A stretch of 64,000 bases of DNA from Anaerotignum sp. (GTDB lineage: Bacteria > Bacillota > Clostridia > Lachnospirales > Anaerotignaceae): NCBI GenBank assembly GCA_020024265.1, contig JAHHTW010000001.1:71759-135758 (forward strand), in the 5' to 3' direction. The notes beneath the pieces are model-generated. The model saw only the letters and a list, made by a program, of their open reading frames with translations, was not told where the DNA came from and made no database searches. Below are positions 42,874 to 52,287 of the stretch, piece after piece. Numbering within the stretch: the first letter of the stretch is position 1; each line of letters begins with the position of its first letter. The position numbers were made by a program, and so were the translations under genes.

Positions 42874-43353
42874 TTATTTTTTCTGTTTTGTATTGGCATC
42901 CTCTTTACCGGAAACCATGCTGCTCATTTTTGCGGATATTTTTTCGCTAAACGTCTTATTTTTCTTATCTGCCAGATTCATACCCGTTATGGATACAATA
43001 TAAATTCCTGCCAAATCAACCTTAACACTCTTTTTTACCGGCAAAACATCATATACCGGTTTGTCACACATCAAAGTCATAATCTGGGGGCCAATTTTTG
43101 CTCGAATCAAATTTGCTTTACGCAATCTTGCCGATTTTGGCATTTGTTCATAAACACCTTTGGGCAAGTTGGTTGCTGTTGGCTTTTCCTGTTTTTTATC
43201 AATGATAAAAATCTGCATTGTCGTACGGTTCTGATCAATAAAATCCTGTGCCTGTATGACACGACGCATATTTTTACGATTCAAATAATACAGCCCTGCC
43301 AACACAATACCTACAACAATCAAAACAATGATCAATACATCAAAAAATGTCAC
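42874..43353 (-). CDS. Membrane-anchored protein of unknown function
   Basis: 159 residues. One N-terminal membrane segment (FDVLIIVLIVVGIVLAGLYY, residues 4-23), then a basic soluble part with beta-like segments (TMQIFIIDKKQEKPTATNLP; KVDLAGIYIVSITGM). It resembles a short anchor-plus-domain protein in many Clostridia, but no function is known. The GTG at 43353 is chosen because AAGGAGG precedes it; upstream codons have no site. Single-gene unit divergent from cls. Confidence 0.7.
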   Translation of the reverse strand: MTFFDVLIIVLIVVGIVLAGLYYLNRKNMRRVIQAQDFIDQNRTTMQIFIIDKKQEKPTATNLPKGVYEQMPKSARLRKANLIRAKIGPQIMTLMCDKPVYDVLPVKKSVKVDLAGIYIVSITGMNLADKKNKTFSEKISAKMSSMVSGKEDANTKQKK

Positions 43354-43477
43354 GAATACTTCCTCCTTACAAAACAACTTGTGTTTCCTCTCTTGCATCA
43401 CGTCATATTGTAACAGAGTTTTTGGAATTATGGAAGCCAAAATATGAATTTTTTCATTTTTTTTGAAAAACGTACGC

Positions 43478-43506
43478 TTGCAGTATCATAAAATTTTGCG
43501 TATACT
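43478..43506 (+). promoter_or_regulatory. Promoter of the cls operon
   Basis: TTGCAG (43478-43483) and TATACT (43501-43506) with 17-base spacing. Confidence 0.75.
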
Positions 43507-43552
43507 ACTGACAGGAGAACTTGTATCAATGTATATGGAAGGAGACTGACGC

Positions 43553-45019
43553 ATGGGTGTCATGACGATTATTGCATATATCGCCGTTGTGGTATTGGTA
43601 GTCAATGTCATTCTGGCAGGCTTTGTGGTATTCTTTGAAAGACGGAATCCTGCAAGCAGCTGGGCTTGGCTATTGGTATTGTTATTCATCCCTGTATTGG
43701 GTTTTTTGATTTATATGATATTCGGGCGCAATAGCAAGCGTGAGAAAATGTTTCAGGAAAAGGAGCGTTATGACCGGGAAATTTACTATCACTATCTACT
43801 GCATGACGAACGCAGTGTCGGACGTGTCAAGGAACAAAAAGCAATCATTGAAAACGGCGGAAAGCTGATTGAAGCCGAATATCTGACAGACCTTGCATAC
43901 CTGAATCTCAATTCCGGCAACTGGATGACATTCAACAATCGTGTCACACGCTTTACAAATGGCAGGGAAAAATTTGAAAGCCTCATTCATGACATTCGGG
44001 CTGCAAAACACTTCATCCATATGGAATATTATATCTGGCGTGGGGATGAGCTAGGCTGCCGCTTGGTACAAGAACTTACCAAAAAAGCAAAGGAAGGCGT
44101 AGAAGTACGTCTGTTGTATGATGGTATGGGCAATGCTGCATTGCCCAAAACATTTTTTTATGAGCTTTTACAAGCCGGTGGATATACGGCTGCTTTTCTT
44201 CCTCCGTTTATTGTGCGACTCAATTACCGCAATCATAGAAAGCTGTGTATTATTGATGGAGAAATTGGATATATTGGTGGATTTAATGTTGGGGATGAAT
44301 ATCTGGGTATCGTAAAACGCTATGGCCCATGGAGAGATACACATTTACGCATTGAGGGTGATGCCATAGACCAGATGCAAATGCGTTTCATTAAGGACTG
44401 GAATTTTACCACCACCCATGGTTCTGTATGCTTAGATCCCCGCTATTTTCCCATCCGTGCGCAGTGTGAAGGGGTTGGTATGCAAATTGTATCCAGTGGC
44501 CCGGATACCAAATGGCATAACATCCGCAACAGCTATTTTAAGATGATCAATGAAGCGGAAAGCCATATCTATCTGACCACACCTTATTTTGTACCGGATG
44601 ATGGTATTTTTGAAGCGTTACGTGTGGCAGCACTTTCCGGTCTGGATGTCCGCATTCTCATTCCAGGGAATCCGGACCATCTGTTTGTATATTGGGCAAG
44701 CACCTCCTATCTTGGGGAACTGTTGGAAGCAGGGGTGCGCTGCTATCAATACGAACAAGGCTTCATACATGCAAAATGCCTTTGTATTGACGGAAAAATG
44801 TGTTCTGTTGGCACAGCAAACATGGATATTCGCAGCTTTGACTTAAACTTTGAAGTCAATGCTTTCTTATACGATGCGCCTTTTACACAAATTCTGGAAA
44901 ACGATTTCTTATCCGATTTGAAAAAATCCATCGAAATCAGTCTGGATTGGTATCGGCACAGAAAATGGTGGTTTAAGGTGAAGGAAGCCATTGCACGGTT
45001 GATTTCCCCCATGCTCTAA
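43553..45019 (+). CDS. cls: Cardiolipin synthase
   Basis: Makes cardiolipin from phosphatidylglycerol at the membrane. 488 residues. Two N-terminal membrane segments (residues 4-27 and 38-58), then two phospholipase D HKD motifs: NHRKLCIIDGEIGYIGG near residue 225 and HAKCLCIDGKMCSVGTANMD near residue 405. ATG follows GGAAGGAG. First of five plus-strand genes with short gaps, so probably the head of an operon. Confidence 0.96.
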   Translation: MGVMTIIAYIAVVVLVVNVILAGFVVFFERRNPASSWAWLLVLLFIPVLGFLIYMIFGRNSKREKMFQEKERYDREIYYHYLLHDERSVGRVKEQKAIIENGGKLIEAEYLTDLAYLNLNSGNWMTFNNRVTRFTNGREKFESLIHDIRAAKHFIHMEYYIWRGDELGCRLVQELTKKAKEGVEVRLLYDGMGNAALPKTFFYELLQAGGYTAAFLPPFIVRLNYRNHRKLCIIDGEIGYIGGFNVGDEYLGIVKRYGPWRDTHLRIEGDAIDQMQMRFIKDWNFTTTHGSVCLDPRYFPIRAQCEGVGMQIVSSGPDTKWHNIRNSYFKMINEAESHIYLTTPYFVPDDGIFEALRVAALSGLDVRILIPGNPDHLFVYWASTSYLGELLEAGVRCYQYEQGFIHAKCLCIDGKMCSVGTANMDIRSFDLNFEVNAFLYDAPFTQILENDFLSDLKKSIEISLDWYRHRKWWFKVKEAIARLISPML

Positions 45020-45033
45020 GGAAGGTGTGAAAC

Positions 45034-45786
45034 ATGATCCTCGAAAAATATGCAGAAGAACAAAAAATCAATTATTATCAGGTAGACCAGCATGGGTATC
45101 TTGCTCCTTCCGCACTGCTGTGCGCACTGCAAAATACCGCACTTGCCCATTCTGATGCACTTGGCTACACATTGGATTATATGGCAGAACATGCTTGCGG
45201 CTGGGCTGTCATCAACTGGCATATCATCATACATCAAATGCCGATACATGCCCAAACCATACGCATTGAAACATGGTGCAGCAAATTACGCAAAACACAG
45301 GCAGAACGCTGTTTTTCTATTTTTGATACACATGGTACAAAGCTTGCTGATAGCATGTCACGCTGGGTATTTATGGACTTTGACAAACGCAGGATTTCCA
45401 ATGCACCTACGGATATGTTGGAGTCCTTTGGCTCTACATTCCCTGCTGCCATTGAAAACGAAAAATTTCTATTACCCAAAGTATCGGAAAATATACCGGT
45501 TGCCACACAACAGTTTCTCCTGACACGTAGAGATACCGATACCAATAACCATGCCAACAATGTCAAATATCTGGAGTGGGCTTTGGATGATATTCCTGAT
45601 GAAATTTATAATCATATGACACTCAAGGATATTCGTATTGTCTATCGCAAAGAATGCTTGAGAGGCGAAACCATATGTACCAAAACATTTGTACACGCTG
45701 TTGCCGATGGGCAGCAAACCATCACCCTTATTCTTGACAAAGCACAAAATATACTTGCGCAAGCAGCGTTGCTTTGGGGCAAATAA
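45034..45786 (+). CDS. Acyl-ACP thioesterase (FatA/FatB-like)
   Basis: Releases fatty acids from acyl carrier protein. 250 residues with two hot-dog domains. N-terminal segment KINYYQVDQHGYLAPSALL, ACGWAVINWHIIIHQMP near residue 55, RRDTDTNNHANNVKYLEW near residue 165 containing the catalytic Asn-His pair of the family. ATG follows GGAAGGTG, 14 bases after cls. In anaerobes such enzymes shape membrane lipid composition, in keeping with the cls neighbour. Confidence 0.92.
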   Translation: MILEKYAEEQKINYYQVDQHGYLAPSALLCALQNTALAHSDALGYTLDYMAEHACGWAVINWHIIIHQMPIHAQTIRIETWCSKLRKTQAERCFSIFDTHGTKLADSMSRWVFMDFDKRRISNAPTDMLESFGSTFPAAIENEKFLLPKVSENIPVATQQFLLTRRDTDTNNHANNVKYLEWALDDIPDEIYNHMTLKDIRIVYRKECLRGETICTKTFVHAVADGQQTITLILDKAQNILAQAALLWGK

Positions 45787-45833
45787 CACAGGTATGTGCA
45801 TGACAAACCATCTGTTCCAAATTACAAAGGAGG

Positions 45834-46916
45834 TTGATTGTTACGTATATATATTGGAAAAAACATAAGCAGACAATACAGGATGCTTTGGTTTTGTGTG
45901 GCGCAGTGCTTTTGTGCATTTTGCTTTTGCGCTATCTTTTTCCAATCATCTTTCCGTTTTTGCTGGGCTGGCTTTTGAGTCTTGTTTTTGTGCCACTGGT
46001 AAACTCTCTGGAACATCTGCATGTTCCTCGTTGGCTTGGCACACTTGTTTGCCTGCTTCTGCTGCTGGGTATGATTGGGCTTGTTGTGGCATTGCTTGGA
46101 AACCAGCTGGTAGCACAAGCCACATCCTTTTTGCAGCAGCTGCCACAATTTATACACATGCTGCAAAATGCATTAGACAAATTTGGAATGTGGATGAATG
46201 ATATGCTCTTTGCATTACCGGATGTCATACAGCAAGCGATGACAGAAGTACAAAACAGTATCCTTTCCATACTGCTTTCTTTGGTGCAGAGTACCGGTTC
46301 TTCTTCTCTGACAACCGTACCGCATTTTTTGCTTGGTTTTTTGATTGCGCTATTTTCTGCTTACTTTTTTACAAAAGATACCAAGAATATACATGCATTT
46401 TATATGCGTCATGTACAGCCACTGTTCGGTCTGTCCTTGGAACGCAGCAAACAGGAACTGAAAACTTCCATAGTTGGATATCTCAAAACACAGGTGATTT
46501 TGATGTTTTACACATTTTGTATCACCATTGCGGGTATGCTGATATTAAGATCACCCTTTGCCCTGCTGCTTGCTATCGTCATTGCAATCATTGACGCTTT
46601 GCCATTTTTCGGCAGTGGCTTCATTCTGTGGCCGGGCGCAGTCATTCACCTGCTGCTTGGAGATATTCGGCTTGCGATTGGCTATCTTGTGATTTATGCT
46701 GCGGTACAAATCATGCGTCAGATCATGCAACCCAAAATACTGGGTACACAAATTGGTCTGCATCCGCTACTGACGCTCTTTTCCATGTATTTTGGATATC
46801 GTACCATTGGCTTTTGGGGATTGATCATTGGCCCTATTTTTGCAGTACTTCTGCGTGCCTACTTCCAAACACGAGAGCATGAAGCAAGTCGCAGTACAGA
46901 AACAATCGAACCATAA
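45834..46916 (+). CDS. AI-2E family membrane transporter
   Basis: About 360 residues, with eight membrane segments of the UPF0118/AI-2E family: FPIIFPFLLGWLLSLVFVPLV near residue 40, HFLLGFLIALFSAYFFTKD near residue 165, and DALPFFGSGFILWPGAVIHLL near residue 255, followed by the Gly/Thr-rich last part. Members export small molecules or ions; substrate not readable here. The start is unusual: a TTG at 45834 runs straight out of the Shine-Dalgarno sequence and no ATG or GTG lies at normal spacing, so a non-standard codon a few bases further is possible. Confidence 0.85.
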   Translation: MIVTYIYWKKHKQTIQDALVLCGAVLLCILLLRYLFPIIFPFLLGWLLSLVFVPLVNSLEHLHVPRWLGTLVCLLLLLGMIGLVVALLGNQLVAQATSFLQQLPQFIHMLQNALDKFGMWMNDMLFALPDVIQQAMTEVQNSILSILLSLVQSTGSSSLTTVPHFLLGFLIALFSAYFFTKDTKNIHAFYMRHVQPLFGLSLERSKQELKTSIVGYLKTQVILMFYTFCITIAGMLILRSPFALLLAIVIAIIDALPFFGSGFILWPGAVIHLLLGDIRLAIGYLVIYAAVQIMRQIMQPKILGTQIGLHPLLTLFSMYFGYRTIGFWGLIIGPIFAVLLRAYFQTREHEASRSTETIEP

Positions 46917-46926
46917 GGAGGATATG

Positions 46927-48180
46927 ATGGCAGATACATTTTTTATTACAAACAGACAAAAGCTTGCTTCCCGACTGCCTGAAAACAGTGCAGCCGTCAT
47001 TTTTTCAGGAAAAGCTCCTCTGAAACGGGGGGATGAATATTATCCTTTTTCTCCTGACAGAAATTTTTACTACCTCACAGATATTGCACGTGAAAATTGT
47101 ATTTTGGTTATGATGAAAACTGCTTATGATGTGCATCAAACACTCTTTATCCCACGGGATAACGGCGTTTTGGCAAAATGGGTTGGCGCAAACATGACCG
47201 AGCAGGAAGCTACCGCACTGAGTGGAATTACCGATATTCGTCCCATAGACGCTTTTGCAGAAGACTTTGCAAGTATGCTCTTTTCCAATCCTTTGACCAC
47301 ACTTGCCTTGGATTTGGAACATAGACAATGGGATGATGCTCCCTCACCGGCGTTGCGCTTTGCAGCACAATGCCGCAAAAAATATCCTGCTTTCACTTAC
47401 CTGAATTTATACCCCATTTTTTCAGATCTGCGTCTAATCAAAGAACCGCTTGAGATTGCACGGATGCGCAAAGCAATGGATATTACAAGACAGGGCATAG
47501 AAGCCATGATGGCAAATGCCAAAGCAGGTATGCATGAATATGAAATCGAAGCCTATTTTGATTTTACACTCCTGCAAAATGGTGTAAGAAACAAGGCGTT
47601 CTCTACAATCGCTGCGGCAGGCAAAAGAGGTACCATACTGCATTACACAGAAAATAACGGAAAAACAGCAGATGGGGATTTGCTGCTTGTAGACTGTGGG
47701 GCACAGGTGGATTGGTATAATGGAGATATCAGTCGTACCTTCCCCGTAAATGGTAAATTTACAGAGCAACAAAAGCTGGTTTATCATATTGTATTGGATG
47801 GACAGCAAAAAGTCATTGATGCCATTCGTCCCGGCTTGCCTTTTGCACGACTCAATGAAATCTTGAAGGAGCATTATCTGATTGCTTTGCAGAAAATCGG
47901 TTTGGCGAAAACAATGGCAGATGTACAAAAATACTATTACCATGGTGTGAGCCATTATCTGGGTGCGGAAACACATGATATTGGCAGATATACAGAACGT
48001 ACATTGAAAGCAGGTATGGTACTGACGGTAGAGCCAGGATTGTATATCGAAGAATGGGGCATCGGTATTCGTATTGAAGATGATGTGCTTGTCACAGAAA
48101 ACGGATGTGAAGTCATGACAAAGGATATGATCAAAACCGTAGAGGAAATCGAAGCCTTTATGGCAAAGGGAAAACCATGA
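46927..48180 (+). CDS. Xaa-Pro aminopeptidase (M24B family)
   Basis: Removes N-terminal residues linked to proline. 417 residues. N-terminal creatinase-like domain (GKAPLKRGDEYYPFSPDRNFYYLT near residue 27) and C-terminal pita-bread domain with metal ligands in VDCGAQVDWYNGDISRTF near residue 260, HGVSHYLGAETHD near residue 340, and TVEPGLYIEE and GIRIEDDVLVT at the end. ATG at 46927 follows AAGGAGG. It starts ten bases after the upstream transporter. Confidence 0.94.
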   Translation: MADTFFITNRQKLASRLPENSAAVIFSGKAPLKRGDEYYPFSPDRNFYYLTDIARENCILVMMKTAYDVHQTLFIPRDNGVLAKWVGANMTEQEATALSGITDIRPIDAFAEDFASMLFSNPLTTLALDLEHRQWDDAPSPALRFAAQCRKKYPAFTYLNLYPIFSDLRLIKEPLEIARMRKAMDITRQGIEAMMANAKAGMHEYEIEAYFDFTLLQNGVRNKAFSTIAAAGKRGTILHYTENNGKTADGDLLLVDCGAQVDWYNGDISRTFPVNGKFTEQQKLVYHIVLDGQQKVIDAIRPGLPFARLNEILKEHYLIALQKIGLAKTMADVQKYYYHGVSHYLGAETHDIGRYTERTLKAGMVLTVEPGLYIEEWGIGIRIEDDVLVTENGCEVMTKDMIKTVEEIEAFMAKGKP

Positions 48181-48902
48181 TGCACAATACGTTTTCAGAA
48201 GCAGATTTATACCTGCCCATTTGTCACTTTTTGGAAGATGGTGGATGGCATGTGCAAGCTGAAGTCAAACATTGCGACATTGCTGCCTCAAAGGAAGGCA
48301 TACTGCTTGTCATCGAACTGAAAAAGGCATTTGGCTTAAAGCTGGTATATCAGGCAATCGAAAGACAAAGCATATGCGATGATGTATATGTTGCCATTCC
48401 AAGACCAAAGAAGGGGCAGAGGGAAAAAAGCTGGAAGGATATGCTGCGCCTTTTGCGTCGTCTTGGTATTGGTCTGATTACCGTTGCATTGGATAGTCCT
48501 GTACAAACGGTAGAAATCATTTTACTTCCAGGGGAAAATACGGCACACAAAAATAATAAAAAACGCAAGCAGCTGCAAAAGGAACTGCAAAACCGCCATG
48601 TTTCTGTCAATATCGGAGGCAGTACACGTCATAAAATTATGACTGCCTATCGTGAAAAAGCATTGGAGCTTTGCTGTATTCTGGAGCAAAAACAACAGAT
48701 CAGCTATGATTTTTTACGCAAACTTGGTTTGTCAGAAACCTATATGTCTATACTGCGCAGCAATGTCTATCATTGGTATCAAAGATTGCAGCCAGGGGTA
48801 TATACATTATCTCCTGAAGGTACATCTGCACTGCTTGCACCGGAGTATGCTGCAATTGTTACATATTATCGCAAACACTATATAGACTGCTTGGATACAT
48901 AA
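48177..48902 (+). CDS. DUF2161-like protein with PD-(D/E)XK-type nuclease fold
   Basis: 241 residues. The front half has GGWHVQAEVKHCDIAASKEGILLVIELKKAFGLKL, in which E, D and ELKK match the PD-(D/E)XK active-site order (residues about 29-50). The middle is basic (HKNNKKRKQLQKEL) and the C-terminus is helical, winged-helix-like. Proteins of this kind are encoded in many Clostridia; target unknown. Its start overlaps the aminopeptidase stop (ATGATG), so it is translated from the same mRNA. Last gene before the phage module. Confidence 0.75.
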   Translation: MMHNTFSEADLYLPICHFLEDGGWHVQAEVKHCDIAASKEGILLVIELKKAFGLKLVYQAIERQSICDDVYVAIPRPKKGQREKSWKDMLRLLRRLGIGLITVALDSPVQTVEIILLPGENTAHKNNKKRKQLQKELQNRHVSVNIGGSTRHKIMTAYREKALELCCILEQKQQISYDFLRKLGLSETYMSILRSNVYHWYQRLQPGVYTLSPEGTSALLAPEYAAIVTYYRKHYIDCLDT

Positions 48903-48990
48903 ACTGCATCCCATCTCCGTTTATATACGACATGATCAATATGACACATGATGCATGATACTTCAGAACCGATACACATCCAACACATGC

Positions 48991-49031
48991 ACAAAAAAGG
49001 ATGCTCCGCAGATGCGGAACACCCTTTTTTT
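48991..49031 (-). terminator. Terminator at the end of the phage module
   Basis: On the complement, GGGTGTTCCGC pairs with GCGGAGCATCC (two G-U pairs) around a four-base loop and is followed by TTTTTTG. On the plus strand the same sequence has two A-C mismatches, so it works mainly on the minus strand. Confidence 0.8.
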
Positions 49032-49036
49032 GTGCA

Positions 49037-50779
49037 TCATCTTCCTTTCTGTAGCTTTAATTGCGCTGCTTGTGCCTGCATTGCCAGCTTCTCCAACGTA
49101 TATTTCTGTGTTTGTTCCAGATAAGAAGTCTGATACCCCATCTGCTGTAATTTTTTATAATCCCCTATTTTCAAAGCCAAATTGATTTCCTGTTGCCTTC
49201 TCTGCCATGCCTTTGCATCCATTTGATGCTGCAAATTTTTTTCATACTGTTCTCTTTGCTGTTCAAATTCTTTTTCTGCCCATAATTGCTGCTGTATCCA
49301 TTTCTCTCTTTGAAACCAATCCTGTTCTTTTTTTGCTTCCTTTTCCTGCTGCCATTGATTCTGCTGCTTCTGATACTGCTGTTGCTGCAAATACGCTTCA
49401 TAGGCATGTGTTTTTGTTTGGGAAAGAATGGTATTTTTTTCTTTGTTGCCCTGTACCTGTGCCATCAGGTTTTGATAATCCAGATCCTGCATCATTTGTT
49501 GTCTTGCAATCTCATTGTCGTTCAATCTGTTTTGATAGTCTGCCATCATGCCCATCTCTGTGCTTTCTGTCATTCCGCCACTGATTCCAGCTGCGGATAA
49601 TCTTTGTGGCAAAGCAGTCTGTCCCTGACGCATGGCAATATATGCTTGCCTTGCAATATCATCGTAGTATGCATTGTTCTTGCTTTGCTGATTGGTCAGC
49701 TGTGTCTGCAAAAGCTTTGTCTGTTCATCTATTGAACCCATCTGCAAATCTGCCATCTCGTCATACCAGTCAAATACATCAATCGGAGCATATTTTGTTT
49801 TGTTTTTCTCTCTTTGTGCCAAAAGAATATCCGCATATAGATTATCCTCTGCCGCAAAACGTGCCCTGTCTTTCACATCGTAGAGCTTGTAATGCCCCGT
49901 ACCATTGTCATTTTCGTACAAATGCCCTGCATAAACAGGACGATTCATATAATACCAGCTGCCCGGAGTCAACTGTGCCGTTTCAATCCCCAGTCTGCGT
50001 AATTGATTGGCATACTCCCGGTTCTCCCTTTCCAGCATTTCCTTATTGGGCGATGCATGATACATCGCACTGTTGACACGCATACTGCGCACGATTTGAT
50101 TGATACGATGGTTCAAATCATCCTCACTCAAATCTTCTGCCTCCCAGTCCCAGCCATCTGTGTAATCTTTCCAATTTTTGGAATACCCGCTTCCCATCTG
50201 TGGCATTTGATGGTATATATCATTGCTTGCCCTCCACTTATTTTGATTTGATGCATTGAGTGCATCAATCTTTCTCTGACGCTCTGCCATCAGCTGCTGT
50301 ACTGCTGCGTGATTGCCCATGTTCTGATATTTTTTGATTTCTGCTGCATAGTCTTTGTTTGGATGATATCCCAGATTTCCATTGGTATAAATGCTGTTTG
50401 TTGCCCCCCACTTATTTTGATTGGCTGCATTGAGTGCATCAATTTTTCGTTGTCTTTCCTGCATCAGTCTTTTGACCTCTGTTATATTGTTTTGTGCCTG
50501 TTGTCTTTTGATTTCTGCTGCATAGTCCTTATGCGGATTGTAACGACCGCCACTCCATCCACTGTAAATATCATTTGTGTATCCTCGATTGGTACCATTT
50601 GCATTCATGGCATTGATTTTATTTTGTCTTTCTTTCTGAAGCTGCAATTTTTTTGCAGGATCTCGCTCATTTTTAATGGCAGCAGCATAGTCTTTGTTTG
50701 GGTTGTATCCCTTATTCCCGCCTTTTCTGTTTGAATTGCTGCTTGCACCTCCATAATTGATGTGTATCCCTTTCGCCAT
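49037..50779 (-). CDS. Repeat-rich phage protein, possible internal or ejected virion protein
   Basis: 580 residues, hydrophilic and glutamine-rich. The N-terminal 190 residues hold three copies of a 55-58 residue repeat beginning YNPNKDYAAAIK (residues 25, 80 and 138) and each ending with ERQRKIDALNA-type helices. The middle has a WYY-rich stretch and the C-terminal 150 residues are a long charged helix region (QQQQYQKQQNQWQQEKEAKK). No enzyme motif is visible. Repeats of this kind occur in structural proteins of Clostridia phages. It lies after the amidase, beyond a terminator, and before the terminator at the module end. ATG follows AGGTGG. Confidence 0.6.
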   Translation of the reverse strand: MAKGIHINYGGASSNSNRKGGNKGYNPNKDYAAAIKNERDPAKKLQLQKERQNKINAMNANGTNRGYTNDIYSGWSGGRYNPHKDYAAEIKRQQAQNNITEVKRLMQERQRKIDALNAANQNKWGATNSIYTNGNLGYHPNKDYAAEIKKYQNMGNHAAVQQLMAERQRKIDALNASNQNKWRASNDIYHQMPQMGSGYSKNWKDYTDGWDWEAEDLSEDDLNHRINQIVRSMRVNSAMYHASPNKEMLERENREYANQLRRLGIETAQLTPGSWYYMNRPVYAGHLYENDNGTGHYKLYDVKDRARFAAEDNLYADILLAQREKNKTKYAPIDVFDWYDEMADLQMGSIDEQTKLLQTQLTNQQSKNNAYYDDIARQAYIAMRQGQTALPQRLSAAGISGGMTESTEMGMMADYQNRLNDNEIARQQMMQDLDYQNLMAQVQGNKEKNTILSQTKTHAYEAYLQQQQYQKQQNQWQQEKEAKKEQDWFQREKWIQQQLWAEKEFEQQREQYEKNLQHQMDAKAWQRRQQEINLALKIGDYKKLQQMGYQTSYLEQTQKYTLEKLAMQAQAAQLKLQKGR

Positions 50780-50799
50780 TTTTTCCCATCCACCTTTCT

Positions 50800-50832
50800 A
50801 AAAAAGAAAGCTACCTGCATCCGTCAGGTAGC
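50800..50832 (-). terminator. Terminator between the amidase and the repeat-rich protein
   Basis: GCTACCTG / CAGGTAGC with a seven-base loop, followed on the complement by TTTCTTTTTT. It lies within the leader of the next gene, so that gene must rely on read-through or antitermination. Confidence 0.85.
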
Positions 50833-50852
50833 CTCTCTATGCTTTTTTCTTT

Positions 50853-51548
50853 TTATTTTTCTCTTCTTTCCATAATTGCCATTGTCCGAAGCATATCATC
50901 GCTCAGATGCAATTCCTCCGTATTTGCATAGCAACCTTCATGAATTTGGCGTTCCACCATTGGTTTTGCCCATGTAGGTACTTCTGCCAGAGTGTTATAA
51001 TATTTTACCATTTCTTCTGCCTCCTCTGTATCTTCTGCAATCAGACGTTTTTTGAACCTCTGCCAAGCCTGCCCATCCTCTACAAAAGGTTTCGGGCATC
51101 GCTTTCCCGTTACATCAAAATGCCGTATGACATTTTCAATGGGTATTTCATATTTTTTCATCAGCATCCGTACAAGCGCAACGGCCTGATCGAGGGTTGC
51201 CTTGGAAAAATCATACTTTCCATTTCGTACTTCATCACACAGTTCTACAGAGATGCTGTTGTTGTTGGTACATTTTCCATACCATTTTCCACCACCTGTC
51301 TGCATGGTATTGGAATATTTCTTGCCACCCACGCTCCAAGCAACCGCTTGATCCGGAACACTCTGCGTTACGCTATCTCCATCCACAAAGTAATGTGCAG
51401 ATGCATGCACAATATTGTTGTGAAAATAGTTGCCATTTGCCTCATCGCTATCCCCATCATTTGCAGTGTAGTGTATGACAATATATGTTATTTTCTTTCT
51501 CACTCCGCCATAATTATTTGCATTTGCCCATTTGGTTTTCAAAATCAT
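50853..51548 (-). CDS. N-acetylmuramoyl-L-alanine amidase (phage endolysin)
   Basis: 231 residues. Amidase_2/PGRP zinc domain: YIVIHYTAN with His26, then HASAHYFVDGDSVTQSVPD near residue 61 and the late HFDVTGKRCPKPF near residue 150, giving the three zinc ligands. The last 55 residues (YNTLAEVPTWAKPMVERQI) look like a wall-targeting segment. ATG at 51548 lies right after the holin stop. It would degrade the wall for phage release. Confidence 0.92.
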   Translation of the reverse strand: MILKTKWANANNYGGVRKKITYIVIHYTANDGDSDEANGNYFHNNIVHASAHYFVDGDSVTQSVPDQAVAWSVGGKKYSNTMQTGGGKWYGKCTNNNSISVELCDEVRNGKYDFSKATLDQAVALVRMLMKKYEIPIENVIRHFDVTGKRCPKPFVEDGQAWQRFKKRLIAEDTEEAEEMVKYYNTLAEVPTWAKPMVERQIHEGCYANTEELHLSDDMLRTMAIMERREK

Positions 51549-51549
51549 A

Positions 51550-51906
51550 TTACGCACCTGCCAGATATTTTTGCACCTTTTCATTTTCCTGTATCATAGA
51601 CTGCATCTGCTCCAATGCTTCGTCCACCCATACAGCAAATGTATCAAAGGTAATATGTGCTGCCAAGGTTGGAAATCTTTGCACAAACCAGTCATATACC
51701 TTACGCAGCTTCAGTTGCCCTGTACCATCACCTAACCGCTTTTCTGCCTCTGCCACAGCAAGAATCAGCCACTGCTTTACCTTGGCAATCTGACTTTTTT
51801 TTGGCATTTGGAAAAAATCAAGCATTGTTACAATCCCCATACCAACCAGCACCACACCAGTCACAATAAAGTACCAGTTTTCTATGCCCCAATACAATAC
51901 ATTCAT
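51550..51906 (-). CDS. Phage holin, LLH family
   Basis: 118 residues. One N-terminal membrane segment (ENWYFIVTGVVLVGMGIVTMLDF, residues 7-29) followed by the family pattern KVKQWLILAVAEAEKRLGDGTGQLKLRKVYDWF. It would form membrane pores that release the amidase encoded just downstream. ATG at 51906 follows AGGGAGA. Confidence 0.9.
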   Translation of the reverse strand: MNVLYWGIENWYFIVTGVVLVGMGIVTMLDFFQMPKKSQIAKVKQWLILAVAEAEKRLGDGTGQLKLRKVYDWFVQRFPTLAAHITFDTFAVWVDEALEQMQSMIQENEKVQKYLAGA

Positions 51907-51999
51907 ACCATCTCTCCCTTTCCGTATCCGATCTGCAATGCAGAACATGCCAATTTTGGTTTTTATTTGCCCTCATACTCTGTCATATCGGCATACTCC

Positions 52000-52269
52000 T
52001 CATTCATGTGCCGATTGATTCAAATGCTTTTCTAGCTTTCCATGTGCATCTGAAACGGTACCATTTGCGCCCAACTGCTTCAAGCCATCCAACGCAGCCA
52101 TCAGACCATAGCATACCAGACATTGTTCTTCTTTGATGTGCTGTATTTCTTCATCCTGTCGATTTTGTCTTTCTACCCATTGTATACTTTTGTACACCAA
52201 TACACCCAAAGAGCCAATTCCTGAAGCCACCGCAATTATAGTCAAAAACTGTTCTGCCCCAATATACAC
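52000..52269 (-). CDS. Small membrane-anchored phage protein, holin-like
   Basis: 89 residues. One N-terminal membrane segment (FLTIIAVASGIGSLGVLVY), a charged linker (ERQNRQDEEIQHIKEEQ) and a C-terminal segment CLVCYGLMAALDGLKQLGANGTVSDAHGKL seen in many Clostridia prophages next to holins. It may help lysis, like XhlA. GTG at 52269 is the start, after AAGGAAGGG. Confidence 0.75.
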   Translation of the reverse strand: MYIGAEQFLTIIAVASGIGSLGVLVYKSIQWVERQNRQDEEIQHIKEEQCLVCYGLMAALDGLKQLGANGTVSDAHGKLEKHLNQSAHE

Positions 52270-52287
52270 AAAATTTTCTTCCCTTCC

